64,000 nucleotides of DNA from Flavobacteriales bacterium (GTDB lineage: Bacteria; Bacteroidota; Bacteroidia; Flavobacteriales; UBA1820), in assembly GCA_003150615.1 (NCBI GenBank), contig QALN01000003.1, positions 1 through 64,000 of the forward strand, read 5' to 3'. The notes under the pieces are model-generated. The model saw only the letters and a program-made list of their open reading frames with translations. It was not told where the DNA came from and did not search any database. The stretch's first letter is position 1; the number at the start of each line of letters is the position of its first letter. The translations under genes and the position numbers were made by a program. This document shows, piece by piece, positions 45,011 through 54,325 of the stretch.

Positions 45011-45049
45011 AAAAAAAGGCCGCGCTTATAGCGCGGCCTTTTGTTTTAT
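45011..45049. terminator. bidirectional terminator between pyrB and korB
   Basis: AAAAGGCCGCGC pairs with GCGCGGCCTTTT around TTATA, with A run left and T run right. On the minus strand it follows the korB stop at 45065 by about 15 bases. Confidence 0.85.
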
Positions 45050-45064
45050 TGTAAGGAAGGGAAA

Positions 45065-46087
45065 TTATTTCACCTCCCAGGTTTCACCCTGCATGAGTAA
45101 TTCCATCAGGTTGTGGTCTTTTTTCTTGTTCTTGACTTCTTCTACCTGTTGTTCGACACAAGCATCGTACGTAGGAGCATCTACGTTGCGGATAACGCCC
45201 ATAGCAACCGGCATGTCGGTATCGCCCATGCAACCCATCATGGCCAGTTTGAAATGCAGTGCGTTGTCCGGCTCGGTGGCATCGTGTACCAGTACGTCGT
45301 CCATCGTGTAGCCGTCCTGGCCTATCGTAACGGCTTTCAGTTTGAAACCGTCCAGAACGATACCCTTGTCGTTGTTAGCTCCGAAAACCATTTTCTCACC
45401 ATGACGCAATATTATCGTACGCTCGGCGCGGGTAGTCTTGTCGGATATGTAGTTGTGTATTCCGTCGTTGAATATGACACAGTTCTGGAGTATTTCCACG
45501 ACCGATGCCCCGTGATGTCTGGCTGCCGCAACGAGCACATCCTTCGATGTGTTCATATCGACGTCCAGCGAACGGGCGAAGAAGTTGCCGCGTGCGCCCA
45601 GTGCCAGTTCGGCAGGGATAAACGGTTCTTCCACCGTGCCGTAAGGCGATGATTTCGATACGAAACCGCGCGGGGAAGTGGGGGAATACTGGCCTTTGGT
45701 AAGACCGTATATTTTGTTGTTCATCAGTACGATGTTCAGATCCACATTACGGCGCACGGAATGTATGAAATGGTTTCCTCCGATGGCCATGCAGTCACCG
45801 TCGCCCGTTACCTGCCATACGCTCAGTTTGGGGTTCGCTACCTTTACTCCGGTAGCTATGGCCGCGCCGCGCCCGTGTATTGTGTGGAATCCGTATGTGC
45901 CCATATAATAAGGCAGACGCGAGGAGCATCCTATGCCCGATATGACTACCGTATCCTCCGGCGCCACGCCGAGTTCGGCCATCGCCTTCTGGAGGGTGTT
46001 AACTATCGCATGGTCGCCGCATCCGGGACACCAGCGTACGTACTGGTCGCTTTTAAAGTCTTTTGCTGTGTATTGTTTGTCGCACAT
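45065..46087 (-). CDS. korB: 2-oxoacid:ferredoxin oxidoreductase, beta subunit
   Basis: This is the thiamine-diphosphate subunit of a 2-oxoglutarate- or pyruvate-type ferredoxin oxidoreductase. The 340-residue protein has WCPGCGDHAIVNTLQKA, GIGCSSRLPYYMG, the TPP motif GDGDCMAIGGNHFIHSVRRN and NNKIYGLTKGQYSPTSP. It starts 3 bases after korA. The two-gene kor (gamma-alpha fusion plus beta) form is typical of Bacteroidota. The likely substrate is 2-oxoglutarate, which the sequence alone does not prove. Confidence 0.92.
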   Translation of the reverse strand: MCDKQYTAKDFKSDQYVRWCPGCGDHAIVNTLQKAMAELGVAPEDTVVISGIGCSSRLPYYMGTYGFHTIHGRGAAIATGVKVANPKLSVWQVTGDGDCMAIGGNHFIHSVRRNVDLNIVLMNNKIYGLTKGQYSPTSPRGFVSKSSPYGTVEEPFIPAELALGARGNFFARSLDVDMNTSKDVLVAAARHHGASVVEILQNCVIFNDGIHNYISDKTTRAERTIILRHGEKMVFGANNDKGIVLDGFKLKAVTIGQDGYTMDDVLVHDATEPDNALHFKLAMMGCMGDTDMPVAMGVIRNVDAPTYDACVEQQVEEVKNKKKDHNLMELLMQGETWEVK

Positions 46088-46090
46088 CGT

Positions 46091-47947
46091 TTATTCCTCC
46101 AGTAATTTGGTGAAACATTCAGTGAGTTCCTCTACCTTGAACGGCTGTCCCTGTACCCTGTTGAACTTTTCGGTATGCAGGCCGTCGATCTTCATTCGCA
46201 GGTAACCTGCCAGCTGGCCTTCGTTAAGTTCGCACACAAGGACTTTTTTGTAGCTCTTGAGTATGTGTTCCGCATTTTTGGGCAGAGGGTTGATATAGTT
46301 GAAATGAACCATAGCCACTTTTCCGCCTTTGGCGTTGACTTCTTCGACCGCTTCGTAAACGTGTCCGAAAGTACCTCCCCACGATACGACCAGAAGGTCT
46401 GCCGAAGGATCGCCTAGAACCTGGAGTTCGGGTATTTCGTCGGCTATTTTTTCTATTTTGGCCTTGCGCGTTTCCACCATTTTCTCGTGGTTGAGTGGAT
46501 CAGTGGATATGGCGCTCGTGTTGTAGTCCTTTTCCAGTCCGCCCAGACGGTGCATGAAGCCTTCCATGCCGGGAACAGCCCAGTAGCGTACTTTGGTGTT
46601 TTCATCACGCTTGTAGGGCTTCCAGCCTTCGGAGAGCATTTCCTGTTTTACGTAGTTCGGTTTTATGGCCGGGTATTTCGACAGATCCGGTAGACGCCAT
46701 GCGGACGAACCGTTGGCTATGAAGGCATCGGTGAGAAGTATAACCGGCGTCATGTGTTCCAGTGCTATTTTGGATGCCGCATATGCCATTTCAAAGCAAT
46801 CGGTAGGCGTGGCGGCGGCCAGTACCACTACGGGCGATTCTCCGTTGCGGCCGTAGAGGGCCTGGAGCAGGTCCGTCTGTTCGCTCTTTGTAGGAAGACC
46901 GGTCGAAGGACCTCCGCGCTGTACGTCGATTATCACGAGAGGAAGCTCTGCCATAACGGCCAAGCCTATCGCTTCGCTCTTAAGGGCCAGTCCGGGACCG
47001 GATGTACTCGTTGCGGCCAGATTTCCTGCAAAAGATGCGCCTATCGAGGTGCATATGCCGGCTATTTCGTCTTCCGCTTGTACGGTTTTGACGTTTAGCT
47101 CCTTGAGCTTTGCCAGTTCGTGCAGTATGTCGGTAGCCGGGGTGATAGGGTAGCTGCCCAGGAAAAGCGGCAGTCCGGATTTTTCGGAAGCTGCGACCAG
47201 TCCCAAAGCGGTAGCTTTGTTACCGTTCACGTCCATGTATATGCCTGGCTGCGACGCATGGCCTTCGATACGGAAAGTCGATGCGCTGGCGTGGGTATTG
47301 TTGCCGTAGTTGTAACCGTCGGTAAGGACTTTTATGTTGGCTTCCAGTACGGTTGGCTTTTTGCCGAATTTGTTCTGGAGCATATGTATGGCGCGTTCCA
47401 AAGGACGGTCGAACAGCCAGCATATAAGCCCAAGGGCGAACATGTTTTTGCTCTTCATGGCTGCCTTGGCATCCAGTCCCGTGCCTTCGACAGCTGCTTT
47501 TACCATCGAAGTCATGGGAACGGGCATTTGCTGTACTCCGCCCAGACCTAGTTCTGCGAACGGGTCGTCGGTTGTAAAGAGGGCTTTTTCGAGGTCGCTC
47601 TTAAGGAACGAGTCCGTATCGAAAATGACAACGGCGTTCTTTTTGATGTTTTTGGCGTTGACTTTGAGTGCTGCGGGGTTCATAGCCACCAGCACGTCGG
47701 CCTTGTCGCCGGGAGTGTAAACGCCTTTGGCCCCCAGGTGTACCTGAAATCCGGATACTCCGCTGAGCGTTCCTTTCGGGGCGCGCACTTCGGCAGGGTA
47801 GTCCGGGAATGTGGATATCCCGTTGCCGATGAATGCCGAAAGGTTGGAGAAGATGTTGCCCACGAGCTGCATGCCGTCGCCGGAGTCGCCCGAGAAGCGT
47901 ATGACCACCTTTTCCAGTTCTTTGACTTTGGTCGTAGTTTCTAACAT
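46091..47947 (-). CDS. korA: 2-oxoacid:ferredoxin oxidoreductase, fused gamma-alpha subunit
   Basis: This 618-residue protein begins with the gamma domain (VIRFSGDSGDGMQLVGNIFS, then YPAEVRAPKGTLSG). It continues with the alpha domain from about residue 220 (GNKATALGLVAASEKSGLPL, GSYPITPATDILHE, STSGPGLALKSEAIGLAVMA). The C-terminal part includes SWGGTFGHVYEAVEEV. With KorB it carries out oxidative decarboxylation of a 2-oxoacid to acyl-CoA and reduced ferredoxin, or the reverse in reductive carbon fixation. Reduced ferredoxin supply is central to anaerobic Bacteroidota. Confidence 0.93.
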   Translation of the reverse strand: MLETTTKVKELEKVVIRFSGDSGDGMQLVGNIFSNLSAFIGNGISTFPDYPAEVRAPKGTLSGVSGFQVHLGAKGVYTPGDKADVLVAMNPAALKVNAKNIKKNAVVIFDTDSFLKSDLEKALFTTDDPFAELGLGGVQQMPVPMTSMVKAAVEGTGLDAKAAMKSKNMFALGLICWLFDRPLERAIHMLQNKFGKKPTVLEANIKVLTDGYNYGNNTHASASTFRIEGHASQPGIYMDVNGNKATALGLVAASEKSGLPLFLGSYPITPATDILHELAKLKELNVKTVQAEDEIAGICTSIGASFAGNLAATSTSGPGLALKSEAIGLAVMAELPLVIIDVQRGGPSTGLPTKSEQTDLLQALYGRNGESPVVVLAAATPTDCFEMAYAASKIALEHMTPVILLTDAFIANGSSAWRLPDLSKYPAIKPNYVKQEMLSEGWKPYKRDENTKVRYWAVPGMEGFMHRLGGLEKDYNTSAISTDPLNHEKMVETRKAKIEKIADEIPELQVLGDPSADLLVVSWGGTFGHVYEAVEEVNAKGGKVAMVHFNYINPLPKNAEHILKSYKKVLVCELNEGQLAGYLRMKIDGLHTEKFNRVQGQPFKVEELTECFTKLLEE

Positions 47948-48140
47948 GACTTGATAATGTGTGTGTTGCTTGAAAACTATTTATAATATTACAGCCAAAC
48001 GGCGCGCAAGGCGTCATCTGACTGCGTTTTGTGATTATTTCCTGTACGTATGGCCTGTGCCTGCATTATGCAATGCGTTTCATTGACGAAAATACGCCCG
48101 CAAAGGAACGAAAAAATTATGTCGGTTCAAAGTAAAAAGG

Positions 48141-48578
48141 TTATTCTTTTTCTCCTTCAAGTTGTTCTATTTCAACCCCGGCGGATTTCAGGAAATCTAT
48201 ACCGGAAGTATCCGAGTAGCCCTGTTTGTACACTACGCGGCGTATGCCTGCCTGGTGTATCAGTTTGCTGCATTCGCGGCACGGAGACATGGTTACGTAC
48301 AGAGTGGCCCCGTCGCACGACTGGGTCGATGCGGCTATCTTGAGTATGGCGTTGGCTTCGGCGTGAAGAACGTACCATTTGGTCTGGTTTTCGTCGTCCT
48401 CGCACTGGTTTTCAAAACCTGTTGGAGTGCCGTTGTAGCCGTCGGATATGATCTTCCGGTCTTTGACTATCAGCGCACCGACTTTCTTGCGTTTGCAGTG
48501 CGACAGTTCCGCCCATACGTCGGCCATGCGCATGTATGCGTTGTCGAATTTTTTCTGCTTTTCTTTTTTCGTATTCAT
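48141..48578 (-). CDS. deoxycytidylate deaminase
   Basis: This zinc enzyme converts dCMP to dUMP, feeding thymidylate synthesis. The 145-residue protein has the HAE motif (HAEANAIL) at residues 72-79 and the PCREC zinc motif (MSPCRECSKL) at 99-103. The N-terminal D-x-A-Y-M-R-M-A and GYNGTPTGF are conserved in ComEB/dCMP deaminases. It lies 10 bases after the HupE-like gene, so they are co-transcribed. Confidence 0.94.
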   Translation of the reverse strand: MNTKKEKQKKFDNAYMRMADVWAELSHCKRKKVGALIVKDRKIISDGYNGTPTGFENQCEDDENQTKWYVLHAEANAILKIAASTQSCDGATLYVTMSPCRECSKLIHQAGIRRVVYKQGYSDTSGIDFLKSAGVEIEQLEGEKE

Positions 48579-48588
48579 TTGACGGGGG

Positions 48589-49167
48589 TTATTTTATCGT
48601 AAACGGGAACGTTCTAACAAGGTACGGTATCATTATGCCTACCGCTACGGATGAGATGACCATCACAGTATCGCGCCGGTTGCATCCGAAAAACTGAATA
48701 AGCGACGATACGGCCAGTACAACCAGCGCCAGCAATGCCGCGCCTACGGCCAATCCTATCGAAAAAAACACTATCGGGAACAACGTGCCGTCGGCGCCGC
48801 CGAAGCCGCTTCCGGACGATAGTCCGTAGAATGCGCCGAACGCTATGGTCATGGCATACCCTGTTTTTTCCAACAAGGCCGAAGGTTTGTTGCCGGCCCC
48901 GAATATGCCGAAAATGGCAGTGAGCGTAGTAATGGCAACCAGTGCGAACGCGGCCGCTTTGTGGGAAACGGAAAATACACCCGATGCCGACAGCGCCAGC
49001 CCCAGGGCTGAGGCCAACGTGAATGCCAGTGCCAGTACCAGTCCCCGTCTCCAGGCGGCAAACGTATATACTATAAGCAGGACTATGAAGAAAACGGGTT
49101 GTACAAGGTCCGAAAAGTCGGCTGCGCGCCATGCGCCCATCGAGAAATATTTGTAAAAGATGTCCAT
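48589..49167 (-). CDS. HupE/UreJ-like membrane protein
   Basis: This 192-residue protein has about six membrane segments and few charged loops. The order and the segment MTIAFGAFYGLSSGSGF resemble the HupE/UreJ family, whose members are nickel or cobalt transporters, although the typical His in the 'GLxHG' site is replaced here by Ser (GLSSGSGF). Metal transport is therefore uncertain. It is upstream of the dCMP deaminase and shares its strand. Confidence 0.72.
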   Translation of the reverse strand: MDIFYKYFSMGAWRAADFSDLVQPVFFIVLLIVYTFAAWRRGLVLALAFTLASALGLALSASGVFSVSHKAAAFALVAITTLTAIFGIFGAGNKPSALLEKTGYAMTIAFGAFYGLSSGSGFGGADGTLFPIVFFSIGLAVGAALLALVVLAVSSLIQFFGCNRRDTVMVISSVAVGIMIPYLVRTFPFTIK

Positions 49168-49365
49168 CTTTTTATCTTAATTATTAATGTGTGTCGTCCG
49201 TGTTTTCATGTTGCCGGAAATCGGTCGGAGTTTCAGGGTGGAAATTTAGTCCAAACGGACTTATCGGGCAAGTTCTGGCGTGTTATTTATTTGCAGGCGC
49301 TTATTTAACAGTGTTTAACCCTTATTTATGTTTCGCAGGGGGTAAGTTTAGCATAGGCCGGAGGA

Positions 49366-49392
49366 TTGGTTTTATATTTTTTTGTAATTTTG
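49366..49392 (+). promoter_or_regulatory. promoter of lipoprotein gene
   Basis: TTG at 49366-49368, 16 bases, then TAATTTTG at 49385-49392 (full match to TAnnTTTG). Transcription would start near 49399, about 58 bases before the gene. The rest of the 289-base gap back to 49168 shows nothing else that I can support. Confidence 0.6.
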
Positions 49393-49456
49393 CTACTTGT
49401 AATGTCAAAAAAAAACGCTAAGCGACAATATATTTGCAATAACGTATCTTAAGAAG

Positions 49457-50500
49457 ATGGAAAAGACAACAAGCATAAAATATTCACTGCTGTTATATAT
49501 ATTCGCGTCCGTTGTGCTCGCGGCAGGGCTGGCTTCGTGTTCGAAAGGAAAGGTGGCTAAAAGTTCCGATACGGTGTTGTCGGATTTTAAGTTCGCCGAA
49601 TATCCCGATGCCAAGGTGGTACAGAACGGAACGTACATAACGGTTTATCTCCCTCTGGAGGTCAGAGACCTGAACCTGACTCAGGAATTCAGCATATCGT
49701 CCGGGGCTACCGGATCCCCCGCTTCCGGTGAGAAAAGGGACTTCGGCGTTACGAGAGCCATAGACGTTACCTCGGAAGATAATCTGTACATGACTTCCTA
49801 TTACGTGTCGGTGATTTATCCCGGTTCTCGCACTGATTTCAACGAAGTGGAACTGGCTGCCCAGAGCGAAAAGTACGGACAGGATTTTTCGTTGCTTTAT
49901 GCAGCGTTCCATAGTGCCGAATCCGCTTCCGGAATGATAAAATGGGACGGTTTTGCGATGTCGAACCGCAGCGGATTCGACAAAAACGACATACCTGCCG
50001 ACGTGTCTTCGTTGCAGTTTTATGCTGCCGAGGATTCCGGACTTGGAAATTATGTGCTGGCGCGCGTAGGTTATGGCCCGGATAACGCCCTGGAACTTGA
50101 ATTTACCCGTCCGGTCAATCTGGATACGCTTACTCTGGCTCCTTCGGCTTTGCTTTTCGCTTCGATGAAAGACGGTTTTGCCGGAGATGCTTCGATACCG
50201 GCATTCGAGGGTATGTCTTCCGAAAAAGGCGATTACATGATAATCAATTTCGAGGGCGTGGATGCCGAGGGCGAAGTGCTCGTACCGAAAGAAGTCTATA
50301 TGGCCGATTTCCGCTATGCTGAAAATACGTATATCCGCGACAGTTGGCAGACTATAAAGTTCAAAGCCACCAAACTTAAAAACATAGTAAAGCTGAGGAT
50401 ATATCTGACGGCTTCGAGGCAGGATTTCTTTCCTGTTTTCGCCATCGACAAACTGACTTATCAGGTACAGCCTGCAATTACTCCTTCCGAAGGCGAGTAG
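49457..50500 (+). CDS. uncharacterised lipoprotein, DUF4465-like C-terminal part
   Basis: This 347-residue protein has a signal ending in GLASC-SKGK, a good lipobox, so the mature protein is lipid-anchored. An N-terminal Ig-like or cadherin-like stretch (FKFAEYPDAKVVQNGTYITV, about 45-130) is followed by a longer domain. The last part (YAENTYIRDSWQTIKFKATK, KLRIYLTASRQD, FFPVFAIDKLTY) resembles the DUF4465-type carbohydrate-binding fold. Surface adhesion or glycan binding is possible but unproven. It is preceded by its own promoter at 49366-49392 and stands alone. Confidence 0.78.
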   Translation: MEKTTSIKYSLLLYIFASVVLAAGLASCSKGKVAKSSDTVLSDFKFAEYPDAKVVQNGTYITVYLPLEVRDLNLTQEFSISSGATGSPASGEKRDFGVTRAIDVTSEDNLYMTSYYVSVIYPGSRTDFNEVELAAQSEKYGQDFSLLYAAFHSAESASGMIKWDGFAMSNRSGFDKNDIPADVSSLQFYAAEDSGLGNYVLARVGYGPDNALELEFTRPVNLDTLTLAPSALLFASMKDGFAGDASIPAFEGMSSEKGDYMIINFEGVDAEGEVLVPKEVYMADFRYAENTYIRDSWQTIKFKATKLKNIVKLRIYLTASRQDFFPVFAIDKLTYQVQPAITPSEGE

Positions 50501-50675
50501 CGCCGGGACGTTCCGGTACTTTCTGTAACTTACCTCAAACATGTGGGGTATCCCGGCCATTAAATAACATACCCGCAGGCATATTTTGCCGTCGGGTTGT
50601 TGCATTTTCTGTATTTATAATCGAAATTTACCGCAATATGTGCAGCAACTGGATGCTGCGTATGCAACCTGAATC

Positions 50676-53198
50676 ATGGATGACAATTTTTCTACCGGAG
50701 CCATAAACGCCATAAAATATTCCCAGGAAGAAGCGATGCGCCTGGGATATGTGTTTATAGGAACCGAACATATAACCCTTGGTATATTGCGCCAGGGCAA
50801 CCGCACGCTTCTTTCGATACTGGAGGACAACGGAATAGATATCGAGCGCTTGCGCCGAAGCTTTGAAACGCTGGGCGGTACGGAGCGCATACAGGGGCGT
50901 GTGGGGCAGGTACAACCTGAGTTCAACGAGCAGGCTTCCCGTGCAATAAAATTGAGTTATCTAGAGGCACGTACCTACAATCAACCGACCATAACGCCGA
51001 TACACATACTTCTGAGCATCCTTAAAAACCAGAACGATCCAGTGTCGCGAATATTCGAACAGAACAACCTGAGCTATGAAAAACTGTCGGAGGACTACCG
51101 TCACCAGCTTACCGGCGACACCGGTACATCTGAGGATATACGCTCGTCTTACGGTGAGGACGAATACGACGAGGGTAAATCGTCGCTTTTCTCATCGCAG
51201 CAGAACCGGCCGGGAGCAAAAAAAAGCAGTACCCCGGTATTGGACAATTTCGGACGAGACCTGACGGCTCAGGCTGAAGAAGGCAAACTGGACCCTGTCG
51301 TGGGCAGGGATAAGGAAATAGAGCGGGTGAGCCAGATACTTTCGCGCCGCAAGAAAAATAACCCTCTGTTGATAGGCGAACCGGGAGTTGGCAAGTCGGC
51401 CATAGCCGAGGGACTGGCCTTGAGAATAATAAAGCGCAAGGTGTCGCGCGTCTTGTTTGGCAAGCGCGTGGTAACGCTGGACCTTGCTTCGCTCGTGGCC
51501 GGGACCAAATACCGGGGACAGTTCGAAGAGAGGATAAAAGCGGTCATGAACGAGTTGGAAAAGAACAAGGACGTAATACTTTTTATCGACGAACTGCACA
51601 CGATAGTAGGTGCCGGCGGAGCTACCGGTTCGCTTGACGCCTCCAATATGTTCAAACCTGCATTGGCGCGTGGGGAAATACAGGTTATAGGAGCCACTAC
51701 GCTGGACGAATACCGCCAGTATATAGAAAAGGACGGAGCTTTGGAACGCCGTTTTCAGAAAATAATGATAGAACCAACGACGGTAGAGGAAACGATAACC
51801 ATTCTGGGCAATATCAAGGAAAAATATCAGGAACACCACAACGTTAACTATACGGATAAGGCGATAGAGGCTTGCGTGCGTTTGACCGAACGTTACATAA
51901 CGGACCGTTTTCTTCCGGACAAAGCCATAGATGCTATGGACGAAGCCGGATCTAGGGTGCACATCGCCAATATCAATGTGCCTGACAATATCATCGAACT
52001 GGAAAAACAGCTCGAAACGATACGCGAACAGAAAACTTCGGTGGTCAAAAACCAGAAGTACGAGGAGGCCGCCCGTCTTCGCGATGAGGAAAAACAATTG
52101 GAAAAGGAACTTATCGAGGCGCAAAAGGCATGGGAGGAAGAGGTCAAAACCAAACGCGAGACCGTGACCGAGGACAACGTTGCCGAGGTAGTGTCCATGA
52201 TGTCCGGCGTGCCGGTACAGCGTATAGCGCGCAGGGAGGGGGAAAAACTGTCGAAACTCGGTGAAATTATAAAACGGCAGCTCATAGGACAGGACGATGC
52301 TGTTGACAAAGTGGTAAAGGCCATACAGCGCAACCGCGCAGGCATAAAAGACCCGAACAAACCGATAGGAAGTTTCATTTTTCTGGGTCAGACAGGCGTG
52401 GGCAAGACACAGCTCGCCAAGGTAATAGCCAAAACCCTGTTCGATTCCGAAGATGCGCTGATACGGGTGGACATGAGCGAGTACATGGAAAAATTCTCCG
52501 TTTCGCGCCTTGTCGGAGCGCCTCCCGGATATGTGGGGTACGAAGAAGGCGGACAGTTGACCGAGAAAGTACGCCGTAAGCCGTACAGCGTGATACTTCT
52601 GGATGAGATAGAAAAAGCGCATCCCGATATTTTCAACATATTGCTCCAGATATTCGACGAGGGTATGGTGACAGACAGTCTGGGACGCAAGATAGATTTC
52701 AAGAACACGATAATTATTCTGACCTCGAACGTCGGCGCCCGCCAACTGAAGGATTTCGGGCAGGGAATAGGTTTCGGCACTCATGCTCGTGAGGAGCAGG
52801 CCTCCATGAACGAACGGCGGATAATAGAGGCTGCGCTAAAACGTACGTTTGCACCGGAATTTGTCAACCGCATAGACGAAGTGGTGGTGTTCAATCCGTT
52901 GGAGAAATACCATATAGAGCAGATAATCGAGATAGAATTGAAAAAACTGTTCGATCGTGTGGGCGCTATGGGTTACCGCATAGATATAACGGATCGGGCG
53001 AAAGAGCTTATCGTATCCCAGGGTTATGACAAACAATACGGAGCAAGGCCTTTAAAGCGTGCCGTACAGAGGTTTGTCGAGGATGTCGTGGCAGAAGAGA
53101 TTATAAACGGCCGCCTGAAACATGGCGATTCGTTCATGATAGATTCTTCGCAGGACGGGAAAAGTACGCTTCTGGTAATGGGAGAAACGCATCCGTAG
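50676..53198 (+). CDS. clpC: ATP-dependent Clp protease ATP-binding subunit ClpC
   Basis: This AAA+ unfoldase feeds proteins to the ClpP protease and acts in stress and protein quality control. The 840-residue protein has an N-domain (1-150) and a first AAA+ module with GEPGVGKSA (~234). A UVR-like coiled coil follows at about 452-487 (KNQKYEEAARLRDEEKQLEK). The second AAA+ module has GQTGVGKTQ (~571), and the ClpP-docking loop IGF lies near residue 697. Length and UVR motif identify ClpC and not ClpB or ClpA. No ClpP is in the window. Confidence 0.95.
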   Translation: MDDNFSTGAINAIKYSQEEAMRLGYVFIGTEHITLGILRQGNRTLLSILEDNGIDIERLRRSFETLGGTERIQGRVGQVQPEFNEQASRAIKLSYLEARTYNQPTITPIHILLSILKNQNDPVSRIFEQNNLSYEKLSEDYRHQLTGDTGTSEDIRSSYGEDEYDEGKSSLFSSQQNRPGAKKSSTPVLDNFGRDLTAQAEEGKLDPVVGRDKEIERVSQILSRRKKNNPLLIGEPGVGKSAIAEGLALRIIKRKVSRVLFGKRVVTLDLASLVAGTKYRGQFEERIKAVMNELEKNKDVILFIDELHTIVGAGGATGSLDASNMFKPALARGEIQVIGATTLDEYRQYIEKDGALERRFQKIMIEPTTVEETITILGNIKEKYQEHHNVNYTDKAIEACVRLTERYITDRFLPDKAIDAMDEAGSRVHIANINVPDNIIELEKQLETIREQKTSVVKNQKYEEAARLRDEEKQLEKELIEAQKAWEEEVKTKRETVTEDNVAEVVSMMSGVPVQRIARREGEKLSKLGEIIKRQLIGQDDAVDKVVKAIQRNRAGIKDPNKPIGSFIFLGQTGVGKTQLAKVIAKTLFDSEDALIRVDMSEYMEKFSVSRLVGAPPGYVGYEEGGQLTEKVRRKPYSVILLDEIEKAHPDIFNILLQIFDEGMVTDSLGRKIDFKNTIIILTSNVGARQLKDFGQGIGFGTHAREEQASMNERRIIEAALKRTFAPEFVNRIDEVVVFNPLEKYHIEQIIEIELKKLFDRVGAMGYRIDITDRAKELIVSQGYDKQYGARPLKRAVQRFVEDVVAEEIINGRLKHGDSFMIDSSQDGKSTLLVMGETHP

Positions 53199-53276
53199 TT
53201 GTTTTTGCCCCGTATATTTTAACGGCAGACGGCACTATGGTGCCTGAGGGGGATAATAATATTGTGTGAGTGGCGA

Positions 53277-54311
53277 TTACACCAGCCCTGCGGCTTCTTC
53301 TACTTTGCAGGCTATCAGTTCTGGCTGGATGGCGGTCATACATTCGTATGTGCCTTTCCAACATTCCTTGTTACCGAATACCGAACATGGGCGGCAGTCC
53401 ATTTCGGCGCCTATGATATCGTCTGCACTTTGCCCGTAACCGAGAAATCCGGCGAAGTGGTGTGTCGCGCCCCATACCGAAATGACGCGCACGCCCATCA
53501 GGGAAGCCAGATGCATGTTGGCTGAGTCCATAGATACCATTACGCGCAGGTTGGATATTATGTCCAGTTCTTCGCCAAGGGATACGCTTCCGGCTACGGT
53601 GTGTACATTGTCCAGACTTTGACTCCAATTTTTCAGCGTTTCCGCCTCGGCTCCCGGCGCTCCGAAAAGGAATATGTCCGCATTTTTAAAGCGGGCTATG
53701 TTTTTTACCGCCTCGAACATCCTGTCGAGAGGGTACGATTTGCCTGTGTATTGCGAAAAAGGAGCTATGCCTATCCATACGCTGTCGCGGCGGCCTCCCA
53801 CTTTCTCCAGCGTGGACGGTTTGACTTCCCTGGGGCGCGGACTGAGTTTGTTGGACAGCGTAACGGTATATCCGGCTCGGCGGAATACGTCGGCATAGCA
53901 TTCGGGTATGGGCTTTATGGGGCTCTTTATCTTGTTGTCCTTGCGTGTCAGGCGTTTGCGTTCTTCCCTTATTTTATACATTTTATATACAGGCACAAAA
54001 CGCATGTGGAAAAGGAAACGCATCATGTGAGTGCGTATAACACTGTGAAGGTCCAGGACGGCGTCGTAACGGTCTTTTTTAAGAAGGTCTGACACCAGGC
54101 GTACCATGCCCAGCGGGCCTTTGTGGCGGCCGTGTACGTAAACCGGAAAAAACTCCAGACGGTCTATGCCTTTGAAAATGTCTGCAAATGCAGGTGATGA
54201 AACGAACGTAATGCGCACGTCGGGATGTTGTTGCAGGAACTCCCTTATCACCGGAATGGCGAGCGCTACGTCCCCGAATGCCGAAATACGCAGTACCAGA
54301 AGGTGTTTCAT
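53277..54311 (-). CDS. glycosyltransferase family 9 (heptosyltransferase-like)
   Basis: This 344-residue GT-B fold protein starts MKHLLVLRISAFGDVALAIP, typical of GT9. Other visible motifs are VRITFVSSPAFADIF, WIGIAPFSQYTGKSYPLDRM and VSMDSANMHLASLMGV. The late VSVWGATHHFAGFLGYGQ-like segment fits the ADP-heptose site region. Ten or more Cys occur near the C-terminus, where they may bind a metal or cofactor. ATG 54311 lies 14 bases after the DUF4254 gene. It probably adds a sugar to lipopolysaccharide or another glycan; the sugar is unknown. Confidence 0.9.
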   Translation of the reverse strand: MKHLLVLRISAFGDVALAIPVIREFLQQHPDVRITFVSSPAFADIFKGIDRLEFFPVYVHGRHKGPLGMVRLVSDLLKKDRYDAVLDLHSVIRTHMMRFLFHMRFVPVYKMYKIREERKRLTRKDNKIKSPIKPIPECYADVFRRAGYTVTLSNKLSPRPREVKPSTLEKVGGRRDSVWIGIAPFSQYTGKSYPLDRMFEAVKNIARFKNADIFLFGAPGAEAETLKNWSQSLDNVHTVAGSVSLGEELDIISNLRVMVSMDSANMHLASLMGVRVISVWGATHHFAGFLGYGQSADDIIGAEMDCRPCSVFGNKECWKGTYECMTAIQPELIACKVEEAAGLV

Positions 54312-54325
54312 CCGTCGTGAAATGG

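Noticed and set aside
51192..52784. Open frame of about 530 codons on the minus strand across clpC
   Set aside because: Antisense shadow of a well conserved AAA+ gene.
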